Origin: Armigeres subalbatus
Lineage: Eukaryota; Arthropoda; Insecta; Diptera; Culicidae
Assembly: GCF_024139115.2 (NCBI RefSeq)
Contig: NC_085139.1
Coordinates: 66,135,203 to 66,199,202 of the forward strand
Length of the DNA stretch: 64,000 nucleotides
Reading direction: 5' to 3'
This document shows, piece after piece, positions 1 through 10,369 of the stretch (its first letter is position 1; each line of letters begins with the position of its first letter). Below the pieces are notes generated by a model. The model did no database searches and was not told where the DNA came from. It was given only the letters and a program-made list of their open reading frames with translations. The translations under genes were made by a program, and so were the position numbers.

Positions 1-717
1 TGAAAAAAAAAATCATGTCTGATGGGAGGTATAAAATATTATATGAGTTTATCACCAAGTTATCAAGTTGGGTTTCGCGTTCAAAACAAATAAGTTTTGT
101 AAGAAGAAAAATTACACTGTTTGCGATCCGGAAATGAAACAGTATTTATTGTCCCTGTATCCAGGATTTTCAATTTCAAAATAAAATCCTGAATCAGGAA
201 ATCCTGATTTTCCTAAATCCTGATTTTTGTCCCGGGATATCCCGGGATGGAAACTCTATCGTCAGCGTCGTCGAAGTCGTACTCGTTGCCGTTGCATCGC
301 TTCCAGAATGGGTTTCGTGTTTTGAATATGAATGAGATGTATGCATGGTTTTGCTTAGTTTACAGTGATTGATAATGGTGGCAGAGGCGAAGTAAACATA
401 GACTGATTTGTCATAGATTGTGCATTATTGGATTCATCCGAAATTCTGTCCTTATTACTTTGGGGACTTGAAAATCATTCTGCCGTGCGGGAAAATTCTC
501 CATTAGTTAGATTTGATACGATGGGCTAACCGTTCTATAACAAATAACTGAAATCCAAGTACTTGAATTACGAACACCCGAAACACGTTGACCCGAAAAG
601 CATTTAAACAAATGCAACATTTACCCGAAGGACAATAACCCGAATGACATCAAATATCCGAAAAGTGATTAAAAATACATTTAAAATATAAATTAATAAA
701 TTTATTCGTCATTTTAT
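1..717. other. No gene seen; AT-rich flank
   Basis: I see no supportable gene here. The stretch has direct copies of AATCCTGATTTT-like words around 180-230, then a perfect 18-bp palindrome at 230-247 (TCCCGGGATATCCCGGGA). A loose run of ACCCGAA words lies at 555-660. Confidence 0.6.
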
Positions 718-733
718 TAACATTAAAACTAAC
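718..733 (+). repeat. Left target-site duplication of the composite retroposon (pair at 2695-2710)
   Basis: The 16-mer TAACATTAAAACTAAC occurs here and again at 2695-2710. The first copy ends where the tRNA-like SINE head begins. This is the layout of a target-site duplication around one original insertion that later received the RTE fragment and the foldback element. Confidence 0.6.
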
Positions 734-1600
734 GGGCTTGGTGGTCATATGACTACCACTTCTGCCTCATACGAAGACGAAGTACATGATAGGAAGAGGC
801 TCAAGAGAGGACAACGTAAGGCAATCACCACGAGTTTTAATTGGTGGTGACGAAATCGAGATGGTTGAAGAATTCGTGTACTTGAGCTCACTGGTGACCT
901 CCGATAACGATACCAGCAGAGAAATTCGGAGATGCATCATGGCAGGAAATCGTACGTACTTTGGACTCCGCAGTTCGCCGCCATACCAAACTGACTATCT
1001 ACAAAACGCTTTATTAGACCGGTAGGTCTCTACGGAAACGAGACCTGGACAGAGCTCGTGGAGGACCAACGCGCACTGGGAGCTTTTGAAAGGAAAGTGC
1101 TCCGTACCATCTATGGTGGGGTGCAGATGGCGGATGGTACGGGGAGGAGGCGAATGAACCACTATCAGCTATTGGGAGAACCTTCCATCGTTCACACCGT
1201 GAATATCAGAAGACTGCGGTGGGCCAGGCAGGTAGCCAGAATGTCGGATAGTAATCCGGTGAAAATGGTTCACGACAACGATCCGACGGGAACAAGAAGG
1301 CAAGGTGCACAGCGGGCAAGGTGGATCGATCAGGTGGAGGACGGTTTGCGGACCCTCCGCAGGCTGCGTGGTTTGCGACGTGCAGCCATGGACCGAGCTG
1401 AATGGAAAAGACTTTTGTGTACTGCACAGGCCACTCCGGCCTTAGTCTGGTAATAATAATAATTCTGCCTCATACGCAGGAGGTCGTGGGTTCAATCCCA
1501 GGCCCGTTCCATTCATCCTATACAACTTGACAACTCGACACATCTAGCAGGTAACTGTTAGAATTCGAAATGAGCCGAAAAGCTCGCTTCGGCATCCAAT
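732..1600 (+). mobile_element. tRNA-derived SINE, split by an RTE insertion
   Basis: Bases 732-773 plus 1477-1510 fold as a tRNA-like head. The acceptor halves ACGGGCT and GGCCCGT nearly pair. The D arm contains GGTGGTC. The anticodon-loop region reads CTCATAC (CAT, Met-like). A pol III B box (GGGTTCAATCCC) lies at 1488-1500. The head is interrupted at 773/1477 by a truncated RTE copy flanked by TTCTGCCTCATACG on both sides. The sequence after 1510 is SINE body without a recognised end. Because flanking duplications exist, this is a retroposed SINE rather than a host tRNA gene. The family name is not certain. Confidence 0.65.
774..1462 (+). pseudogene. 5'-truncated RTE-clade retrotransposon fragment (RT C-terminal part)
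   Basis: Two frames (786-1025 and 1058-1453) match the C-terminal third of the RTE polyprotein found at 19661-21319. Shared landmarks are VEEFVYL, the ERKVLRTI stretch and RRMNH near 1150, then the RLRWA motif. A frameshift lies near 1020-1060. The copy ends in a (TAA)n tail. It is flanked by a 14-bp duplication, TTCTGCCTCATACG, at 760-773 and 1463-1476, so this is a genuine 5'-truncated insertion. It is not functional. It has no endonuclease and no catalytic RT domain. Confidence 0.85.
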
Positions 1601-1607
1601 TAGAATA

Positions 1608-2441
1608 CGGCAGCTAAATAAAATTTCCATTTAAAATTAGAAATTTTCCATAAACAATTAGGAAATTGCCAATAAATAAATAAAACAAAATTTCCATAAA
1701 CTATTAAGAACTTTCCACAAAACAAAAATAAATAAGCACTTTTAAAAGCAAAAATAGCAATTATAAAAGAAGAATTTTCCATAAAGAAATGTAAATGTTC
1801 CACGAAAAAAATACAAAATTTCCATAAATAAATCAATATTAGCAATAAACAATTACAAAATTTTCCACAAAATAAATATTTTTTCCCCATAAAAATTAAA
1901 AATTTTCCACAAAATAATCAATAAAGAGCAGTAAAAAATAAGAAAATTTCCATAAAAAATACAAGAAAGCAATAAAATTTTACATGAACTTAAAACGCTT
2001 TTAAAGAAGGGTTATCTATGGAAAAAAGCACAGTTTGATTGCTTTTATATTTCTTTATGGAAATTTTCTTATTCTTTTTATTGCTTTTATTGATCATTTC
2101 GTGGAAAATTTTTATTTTGTTATGGAAAAATATATTTATTTTGTGGAACACTTTGTTATTTTTATTGCTAATATTGATTTATTTATGGAAATTTTGTATT
2201 TTTTTCGTGGAACATTTAATTTTTTTTATGGAAAATTCTTCTTTTATAATTGCAATTTTTGCTTTTAAAAGTGCTTATTTATTTTTGATTTGTGGAAAAT
2301 TTTTAATTGTTTATGGAAATTTTGTTTTATTTGTGGAAATTTTATATTTATTTATTGCTCATACCCTGATTTCTTTATTGGCAATTTTCTATTTTCTTAT
2401 GGGAATTTTCTAATTGTTTAGGGGGAGTATTTATTTTAGTC
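1608..2441. mobile_element. AT-rich foldback / long-TIR element
   Basis: The two halves (about 1608-1985 and 2033-2441) are inverted copies of each other, separated by about 50 bp. When read outward, both contain the same run of TTTATGGAAATTTT-like words. The 9-mer ATTAGAATA borders it at 1599-1607 and 2442-2450 and may be the target-site duplication. Open frames across it are low-complexity shadows rich in F, I and L. A partial relative lies at 53592-53790. No transposase is present. Confidence 0.65.
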
Positions 2442-2450
2442 ATTAGAATA

Positions 2451-2930
2451 TAACCACCCTTTCAATTATTATCACAACGGTAACCCGTTAGCCAAGACGA
2501 ATCTCTGCCATTCCGTTATCGACTATTCAAAACTACTAGAGCTCTTGGACTGTGCACATTGAGGTTGGAGAGCAAATCCTATGCTTCCATCAATTGGTTA
2601 CCTGTGCAATAACGATTGTTCTGGTCAATCACGGAGTAGCATCTACGGAATACAAGGTCATCAAGCTCAGGCTCAAAATTCCTCCTGATTTTAATAACAT
2701 TAAAACTAACTATTCGATCTTCAGTTTAACTACCCTGCCGGCCTGCCCAATTAACAAAACTTTCTTTCCCTGGTATTGTGGGGATGCAAAGATATTCTTC
2801 GTCTATATTAGCAACAATAACTACACACGAACATTCTCCTGTCCAAACTGACTGTAAGGACTTGGCCGGCGTCATTATTGACCTCAATTTGCGAGCGTGT
2901 ACTTCGAGAATAGGTAGTAAATCCTAACCT
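2451..2930. other. No gene recognised
   Basis: This is unique-looking sequence. It contains the right-hand copy (2695-2710) of the 16-bp duplication. A 99-codon open frame at 2552-2851 has no recognisable domain, no coding context and probably arises by chance. Confidence 0.5.
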
Positions 2931-2940
2931 CTATTCCCTG

Positions 2941-3114
2941 GGAGCGCAACGCAATTTACACCACTTTTGACCGATCCATTCCAGTTCGAGACAGCAGCAC
3001 GTACGGACGTGTTTTTTTTTTCCTCGCGCATTTTTTCCCAAGTGGTTTTTCTCGTTCGTTCGATGTTTACGTTTTCGCTTCGTCGCGTTGGCGTAATTTT
3101 CTCCCGGACCCGTC
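2941..3114 (+). promoter_or_regulatory. Probable 5' UTR / internal promoter of the Jockey-clade element
   Basis: This GC- and T-tract-rich leader sits directly before ORF1. Full-length Jockey elements normally carry an internal pol II promoter in the first bases of such a leader. The true 5' end cannot be fixed because I see no flanking duplication. The assignment rests on position only. Confidence 0.35.
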
Positions 3115-4343
3115 ATGGGAGACTCGGTGGCCGATTCGGTCGCTGGAAAAGTGCCTAAGCGCACTGCTCTTGGAGGCGCGGGTAACCCCTCCAAGCAGCT
3201 TTTGCAGAGCAACGTGTTCTCTCCGTTGCCACTTGATGACGCCGGCAATCCGCCGAAAAAGAGGAAGAAGCAGCAATCGCAGCTGCCGCAGGTGCAACCG
3301 GAGCGAAAGGAGAAGTGCCCGCCCGTGTTTGTCAAGGGAGATCCACCGGATTTGCACACAAAAATTCGCCAGCTGATCGCTAAAGAGCTGAAATGTACTT
3401 TTCGGCTCTGCAGCGAGGGCGTGAAAGTAATGCCGGCAAACAAGGACCATCATCAATCCGTCGTGGAGTTCCTCGATGTCCACAAGTATGAGTACTACAC
3501 TCATGATCAACCCGGCACGAAGCCGCTAAAGGCTTTGCGGCGAGGACTCCACGACATGAAGGAAGAGGAACTAAAAGCTGAGCTCGAAAGTTGCGGATTG
3601 AAACCGGTGGCCGTGCACAAGATCGCTCGTCACGACAAGACGAGGAAATATCGCGACCAGCTTTACCTGATCCACCTGGATCACGGCTCCACCACGTGGA
3701 AGGACTTGAAGCTGGTCAGCGTTATAAATTACACCGTCGTTGACTGGGAGCGATATCGGCCACTGCACCGCGACGTCACTGCTTCAATTTCAGGCACGGC
3801 ACCAGGAACTGCCGCATGAAGCCGCGCTGCAACAAATGTGGCGAGCTCCATCCGACCGATGAGTGCGACAAGATGGAGGTTGCTGATCCCAAATGCGCCA
3901 ACTGTGGCGACAAGCATCGGGCCACAACCAAGGACTGTCCAAAGCGGGCGGCGTTTTTGGAAATCAGGAAGAAGGCCTCCACCAGGTCCCTGCCGAATAA
4001 GAACCGAGTTCCTGCTCTCAACGAGGTGAACTTTCCGGCCATCCCGGCTCCCCGGCGAGCGATACCAATTCTTTCACCTTTGCAGCCACACAAACGGCTG
4101 GCGGCTGCTGCAGCATCAGTTCAAGCTCCAACACCATCCACCAGCGAATGGCCCCCGCTTCCTCCCCCTGGATTCCGTCGTCAGGATAATGAGCCCCTTC
4201 CGGCCGAGGGAGACCCACCGCTCTACACATCGGAGCGGCTAGTTCCGATTTTCACCCAAATGGCAACGCGACTAAGCGGTTGCAAATCTCGCTTCGACCA
4301 GATCTTCACCCTGGGCATGTTCGTCATTGAAAATGGCTGCTAG
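3115..4343 (+). pseudogene. Jockey-clade ORF1 (gag-like, PRE_C2HC plus CCHC knuckles), frameshifted
   Basis: ORF1 of a Jockey/Juan-type non-LTR retrotransposon encodes a nucleic-acid-binding protein that packages the element RNA. The start at 3115 follows the leader and gives a basic, proline-rich N-terminus. Residues about 145-215 look like the PRE_C2HC domain that precedes the zinc knuckles (LKAELESCGLK, then RDQLYLIHL). Knuckle cysteines follow at about 3785-3945 (CNKCGELHPTDEC, CANCGDKH). The frame breaks near 3780-3816, inside the first knuckle, where the second Cys is missing. The remainder is open to the TAG at 4341-4343. The stop overlaps the ORF2 start. The copy is dead as it stands. 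Confidence 0.85.
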
Positions 4344-6956
4344 GGTGGGTCTGGTCAATTGGAACGCTTGCTCACTAAAGAGCAAAATCATCGAGCTCAG
4401 TGATTTCCTTCAGGAGAAGGAGATTGACGCGGCTTTCATCACCGAAACCCACCTGAAGCCCGAGGTAAGTGCAACAATTCCGGGTTTTAGGTTGGTGAGG
4501 TTCGATCGAACAAGCTCCAGAGGGGGAGGAGTGGCAATCGCCTTGCGAAGCAACATCGCCTGCCGCCTGCTGCCGGACTTTCGTCGGACTTTCGTCGGAA
4601 TTCCGTCGGAGTCGTCACTCTCATCGTGGCTTACTGTCCCACACAAGCCAAAGTCGACGATGGCACGTCGGCCGAGCTACGAAGGGATATAGTCAAGCTC
4701 ACTCGGCGGCAGGGGCAGTTCATCATCACCGGAGACCTGAACGCAAAGCACCAATCGTGGGGAAACACCGTCTCCAACCGGAACGGGGTCGTCTGGTCCA
4801 ACGACGAACTAGAGGGCCACTATACCATCCTGAGCCTTGACAGCCCTACCCGGTTGACACGGTCCGGGGCCCATGCTACGCTCGACATCTATATCACGAA
4901 CATGTACGATCACGTCTCCCAGCCGGTCGTCTTCCAAGAACTTAGCTCGGACCACTATCCGGTGGTGGCGGAAGTTGGAACTTCAGTAAATCGGCACGAG
5001 CTAACAAGGCGAAACTACCATCGAGTGAACTGGCAGCGGTTCCAGCAGTGCGTCGACAACTCCGTCGATTACGAGGTGCGTCCGGAGACGCCGGAAAGTA
5101 TCGACCGCCAGCTGTGCGCCATCGAAGAGGCAATCTCGGTGGCCCGGGAGCAGCATGTCCCGAAGGCTCGACAGGTAAGCAACTCCTTAAACATCGATAC
5201 ACTCACCAAAGATTTGATTCGATTGCGGAATGTCACTCGCAGGCAGTTCCAGCGTACAGGACTGCCTGAGCTTAAGGCACGCTGCAATCGAATCACAAAA
5301 ATTATCAAGGCCAGAATGGTGGACCTCAAAAATAACGACTTCTCGAATAAGATCCGCACTCTCCCAGATTATGCTAAGCCGTTCTGAAAAATGACCAAAA
5401 TACTAAAATCCAAGCCTCGGCCCATTCCACCTTTGATCCCACTAGACAATAATGGCTCTAAGGATCGCTTGATAACTCCTGCAGAGAAGGTCGCTGAAAT
5501 AGGTCGTCACTTCGTCAGCTCCCACAATCATGGGCAGAACATCGTCAGTCCCCACGAGGCAGCCGTCAACGAGCATGCTAACAACATCCATTTGATTCCC
5601 AATGACTTCTCGAAGGAGTTGGAGATCTCAGCTGGCGAATTGACGGCCTATATCAAGTCATCGAAGAACATGAAGGCCCCAGGCTTCGATAGCATCCTGA
5701 ATCTCGAGCTCAAACACATGAGTGCTCCGTTCTTTGAGCATCTCTCGCTGATCTTTAATCAGTGTCTCCGGCTCAGCTACTTCCCATCGTCCTGGAAGTC
5801 AGCGAAAGTCATCCCCATCCGGAAGCCTGGGAAGGATCCTTCCTCCCCCAGAAGTTATCGTCCCATCAGCCTTCTCTCAGGGTTATCCAAGCTATTCAAG
5901 CTATTGAGTCTGCCAAAAATCTCAACATCTTGCTCGAGGAACAGTTTGGTTTCCGACGCGGTCGGTCAACTGTACACCAACTGACTCGAGTTACCAACGT
6001 CCTCAGACGGAACAAGTTTGTCTCAAAAACACCCGCCATGGCATTACTCGATGTCGAAAGGCATTTGACAATGTATGGCATAATGGCCTGGTGTACAAAC
6101 TACAACGCTACAATCTTCCCAGCTACCTGGTGAAAATCATCAACAATTACCTGTCGGCAAGGACATTCTGGGTCTCAATCAGCGGAGCGAGTTCCAATGC
6201 GCACAACATCGTCGCAGGCATCCCCCAGGGCAGTATCCTCGGACCCCTGCTTTTCAATCTGTTCACCTCCGACATGCCAGAACCTCCAGAAGGCGGCATT
6301 CTGTCTCTGTTCGCAGATGACACCTCCATCGTCTACAACGGTAGAGTGATCAGAGCGCTAGTGGCAAAACTCCAACGAGGCCTGGATGCCCTGACAGAGT
6401 ACCTCACCAGCTGGAAGATCTGTATCAACGCGGCGAAGACCCAGGTCATCATTTTCCCCCACTCTAAATTCCCTAAACTTGTTCCGCCTGGGGACTGTGA
6501 ATCATCCTCAATGGCACGACTGTGGAATGGGCCAATGAGGCCGACTACCTTGGCTTGACTCTCGACAGCAAGCTTATTTTCAGGCAACAGGTTGACAAAA
6601 CGGTGACAAAGTGTAACGTCTTGTTGAAACTACTGTACCCTTTGATCAACCGCCGGTCGTCATTGTCTCTGAAAAATAAGCTTGCTGTCTACAACCAAAT
6701 CATCCTCCCTGTGATCGAATACGGCATGCCGGTTTGGGAAAGCTGCGCTAAAACCCACCACCTCAAACTTCAACGGGTCCAAAACAAATTCCTGAGGATG
6801 ATCGTCAACACCCCTCCCAGGACTAGAACATCCGAGGTCCACCGTCGGGCCGGGATAAAGACCTTACATGAACGCTTTGGTGAGTGTAAAGAAAAGTTTA
6901 GGGTCCGTTGCTTGCACTCGGACCAAGAAGCGCTTAGGGCACTAGTTCCAATCTAG
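4333..6956 (+). pseudogene. Jockey-clade ORF2 (AP endonuclease plus reverse transcriptase), multiply frameshifted
   Basis: ORF2 encodes the nicking endonuclease and reverse transcriptase for target-primed reverse transcription. Endonuclease landmarks in order are NWNACSL, ITETHL, GDLNAKHQSW and SSDHYPV. RT landmarks are SYRPISLL, FGFRRGRS, the GIPQGSILGPLLF block and the catalytic LFADDTS near 6310-6330. The C-terminal region runs to TAG at 6954-6956. The first ATG at 4333 overlaps the ORF1 stop. Breaks visible are a short tandem duplication causing a frameshift near 4570-4610, an in-frame TGA at 5385-5387, and frameshifts near 5900, 6060 and 6500. All domains are present, so this was a near full-length copy. 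It is now non-coding. Confidence 0.9.
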
Positions 6957-6998
6957 GTTATCAAATTTTTATTGTAAATATTAGTGTACATAGTAGTT

Positions 6999-7202
6999 AC
7001 CCAAGCAACCAGAAGTTCAGATTTTACTTAAATTTATTCTTAACCGAACTAATTGGTTCACTATGGTTCACATCAAGTTCCAAGCATCCTTAACGGAACT
7101 TTAAAGTTCACTTTTACGCTCCCACCATACAAAAAATTACTTAAAATGAGAGCTGATTAAGCCAAAATAGCCCTTCTTATCGGAACTTGTGGTTGCTTGG
7201 GT
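6999..7202. mobile_element. 204-bp MITE with about 20-bp TIRs
   Basis: It begins ACCCAAGCAACCAGAAGTTC and ends with the inverse (GAACTTGTGGTTGCTTGGGT), differing at one internal base. It sits in the 3' flank of the Jockey ORF2. The 16-mer TAGGTTATCAAATTTT occurs just before (6954-6969) and just after (7202-7217), though not directly abutting the left TIR. No coding capacity. Superfamily unknown. Confidence 0.7.
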
Positions 7203-7339
7203 AGGTTATCAAATTTTAAAAAATACACTAGCGCCTCCTAAAGGCCGTCATGACATATTATATTTTTAAACTCAGATAACATTATATAAAAAAAATCAAA
7301 TCGAAGTTGAAGGGCCAAGCCGGCCGATCACTGTATATT

Positions 7340-8411
7340 AGACCTCTTCATGTTTTCAAAAAGTATCAAAAATTCAACTGGTCAGCCCAGAATCACAATT
7401 CTTATGCTAAAATAAGTCTCCTGTCAAATTTTCAGCTAATTCGGATAAAATTTCGAGGTGGCTCAAGTCGATTTAGTGTTTTTGGGCTATTTTTAATTTT
7501 GGAAAAAATCTAACATGAGATATAAACGTCAAAAACTATCGCAACAACCTCTATACGGAAGCTATTGGTGTGCTCTACAAGTCTTGTGAACATTGCGATT
7601 CGTTCCGTTCACGTTTTGTCCATGTTAAAGTGATTTTTAAGCTTTTAATGTTTTCCCCCAAAGTCGTTGTTCTACAAAATTTTTGAGTTTATGACAAATG
7701 ATTGTTAATTTATTATATTATTATTTCTCTTTTTTTCCCTGGAAATTTGAGTAATATAAGTGCCCATGTGCGATTTACCGTTAAATTCTTAAAAATCAGA
7801 AGCTGAACATTTGTCCAAAATTTGCACGCTGAGATTTCTTCAAACAAGTTGTTCAAACAAAGAAGCTTCGATTTCACTTGTTTCTACGATGCACTCAATG
7901 TTAAAAGTATGCAGACATATGGTGAAATTAACAAAATTTGGAAGTCGTTTGTTGCAAGCATCAAATATCATATGATTTGATTTATGTTTTGTTCGAACAA
8001 CTTGCTTGAAGAAATCCTAACGTGCAAATTTATGACAAATGTTCAGCTTCTGATTTTTAAGAATTTAACGGTAAATCGCACATGGGCAATTATATTACTC
8101 AAATTTCCAGGGAAAAAAGAGAAATAATAATATAATAAATTAACAATCATTTGTCATAAACTCAAGAATTTTGTAGAACAACGACTTTTGGAAGAAACAG
8201 TATTTTTATGCACTTAAAAGCTTAAAAATCACTTAGTTAGATTTTTTCCAAAATTAAAAATAGCCCAAAAACACTAAATCGACTTGAGCCACCTCGAAAT
8301 TTTATCCGAATTAGCTGAAAATTTGACAGGAGACTTATTTTAGCATAAGAATTGTGATTCTGGGCTGACCAGTTGAATTTTTGATACTTTTTGAAAACAT
8401 GAAGAGGTCTA
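7340..8411. repeat. 1.07-kb imperfect palindrome
   Basis: The arm at about 7340-7862 is repeated in reverse complement at about 7986-8411, around a loop of about 123 bp. The right arm lacks roughly 120 bp that the left arm has near 7512-7630. The arms are highly similar but diverged by scattered changes. No transposase or usable ORF is present. It may be a foldback element or an inverted duplication. A transcript across it would fold into a long hairpin. Confidence 0.8.
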
Positions 8412-8564
8412 CTGTATATGTATAAACAAAATAATTGTAAAACAAAAACTGTTTAAATAAAGAAGAATTTTACTACTACTACACCAGTTTTGACCAATCA
8501 CAACGTATAGTAACCATTGACATGTACAGTCAGTCTAAGTTAAGCAGAGCTAAGCTAAGCTAAG
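8412..8564. other. Possible 3' tail of the Jockey element; TAAGC-type short repeats
   Basis: Sequence at 8418-8485 has AATAAA and ends in ACTACTACTAC, which could be the displaced 3' end of the upstream retrotransposon. This is inference only. A short run of TAAGC repeats follows at 8537-8565. Confidence 0.25.
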
Positions 8565-8766
8565 TACACCTGATTCTTTTTTTACACGGGGGATGCATTC
8601 TGTGTAAAAAACGTTTCAAAATCAGTTCAAAATTCGAAAATCCGTGTAAAAAAAGTTTTATGATTTCTCGACAAATTATGCATAATGGAGCAACTTTCCA
8701 AAATTTTTGTATGGGATTTTTTTACACGGCCGTGTAAAAAATCCGTGTAAAACAGAATCGGATGTA
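8565..8766. mobile_element. 202-bp MITE, TACACNNGATTCTG family
   Basis: The ends are inverted: the left end reads GATTCT(T)n ACACGG and the right reads CCGTGTAAAACAGAATC. Further internal copies of the word GTGTAAAA occur near 8605, 8643 and 8730. The same terminal words delimit the much larger element at 49888-54408, so this is a short member of that family. No coding capacity. Confidence 0.7.
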
Positions 8767-9304
8767 TGTACCCTTTCTTAATGTATTCGAAAGTTCTTAC
8801 TACCTTTCTGATATATAGTTACGAGGAGTACCATTATCCTAAGTGTTGACCTAGTAAACGCCCGGTCTGCAACACGAAGCACGGAGACGGAAACCAGATG
8901 CCGAGACAGCAACCCCAACAACCGGCCTTGCAATCACGATAACGGAGAAATCGTTGAGAAACGTAGATATTCCTAAGATTTGCCTGTAAGTAAAGGAAAA
9001 CATGTAATTAGTTACTGAAATACAAACAAAATAATGTAGCTTACAGAACACTTCCAAGTAGAATTATACTGCCCGAACCATTAGTTTACGCTAGTTTGTA
9101 CGGTGATCTGCTCGTAAGTAAACCTGAAAAAGAAAAGGAAATTGTAATTAATTAAGTTTTCAATGGCTAGGAAAGTGCAGTAGAAGTAGAGGAAGAAGTT
9201 GAATCATGGATTTGCAATTGTAAGGAAGAAGGGAACTATAAGAGTGGGTATTATATAGCAAATAATGTATGCGCATGTAATAATAAAAAAACTCATTTCA
9301 GTTT
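8767..9304 (+). other. Possible BEL 5' LTR/leader, unproven
   Basis: No gene is seen. The stretch lies immediately upstream of a BEL-type gag and has an AATAAAAAAAC signal near 9281. A second LTR copy is not visible in the window, so the LTR boundaries cannot be set. Confidence 0.25.
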
Positions 9305-10100
9305 TTGAGCTGCTGCAAAGACCAGCTGCTACAAGATGCTAGTGGAACTTACTTAGTTCATCCGAACAAACTCAAAAATCTTATATTGAGTTACGGATAC
9401 CCTCACCACAGTGAGCGAATCCAAGATGTATTTCACCACGACACCCTGCGAAGCTTGTGGAGAACTCTCAACGCAGGACGAGGGTGTGACAGCTGCGAGC
9501 ATTGGTTCCACTCGAGCTGCGTGGAAGTTACGGTGGCGGCACAGGAGAACAAGAAATGGTTCTGTCCGGAAGGTGTCTGCCAAGCGGTTTCCCAGGCATA
9601 TCAGAAGCATAAGAAAAATTCCCGTTCAAGAGGCCCCAGAAGATTCGGATCGGGCAAGTGTGAAGTCCAACGAGCCTTGCCTTCGTCCGTGGAAGAAAGG
9701 ATCAAAGCCATGGATGTGGAGAAGAAGCGCCTGGAAGAGGAGTTGGAAATCAAGAATGCTTTGAAGGAACGGATAATGGTCATGGAGCACGAACTGCGAG
9801 AAAAGAAGCTACAACAGGATCGGGAGCTTCGCGAGAAGGAGATTGTGGAGAAGAACCTACACTTTCAAAGGGAGCTAACGGACAAGAAGGAACATCTAAG
9901 CCGCATTCAAAGGATGGAGCAAGCCTATCAGGAATGTCTTTTGTGGAACGGAAGTTGAAGGAAGCGGAAACAGACAATGGCCGAAAGAAGACGGAAGTGG
10001 ATCCGTGAGAAGGTTTTTCTTGAGGAGTCGGCCTAAAAGTAACGCCATTACGTCATCCGGCTATCGGCAAGTTAACGGAAGCAAACCTGAAGCTGTATGA
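9305..10100 (+). pseudogene. BEL/Pao gag N-terminal part (PHD-like finger plus coiled coil)
   Basis: The 9305-9958 frame encodes a short N-terminal stretch, then a PHD-type zinc-finger core (CDSCEHWFHSSCVEV, followed by WFCPEGVC). A long charged region rich in E, K, L and R follows from about residue 125 and is predicted to form a coiled coil. This combination is typical of gag in insect BEL/Pao LTR retrotransposons. The first half of the finger is missing or out of frame, and the frame shifts near 9955. A similar domain pair occurs at 43304-43973. The gag middle domain is found only 5.4 kb downstream (15480-16181), after other insertions. Not functional. Confidence 0.75.
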
Positions 10101-10369
10101 TCAGCAAACCGTAAGTGGTTGGGGTTAACGTGTTAACGTCGAGTGCATATAGTCAATTAGCCGCTGCGTTGATATCATACTATGTAATGTGTTTTGCGCC
10201 GTGACAAACGATTTTAGTGTATGTTGATCGAAGAACATTTATTGTTGAGCAGGCACAAATATGAATGTTTAGAATTCGGAGCGGAGCTTAAAAATCGTAT
10301 TTTGATTTGCTTGCTACAAGTGATCTACAAAACGTCCATTGTTATTGTTGTGAAGCCGCTCTTGCTGTT

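Noticed and set aside
1600..2413. Membrane protein-like frames rich in F, L, I and Y on both strands
   Set aside because: They are low-complexity translations of the AT-rich foldback arms. The same peptide words appear on both strands because the arms are inverted.
2552..2851. 99-codon plus frame
   Set aside because: It crosses the 16-bp duplication copy at 2695-2710, which would be target DNA, and no domain is visible.
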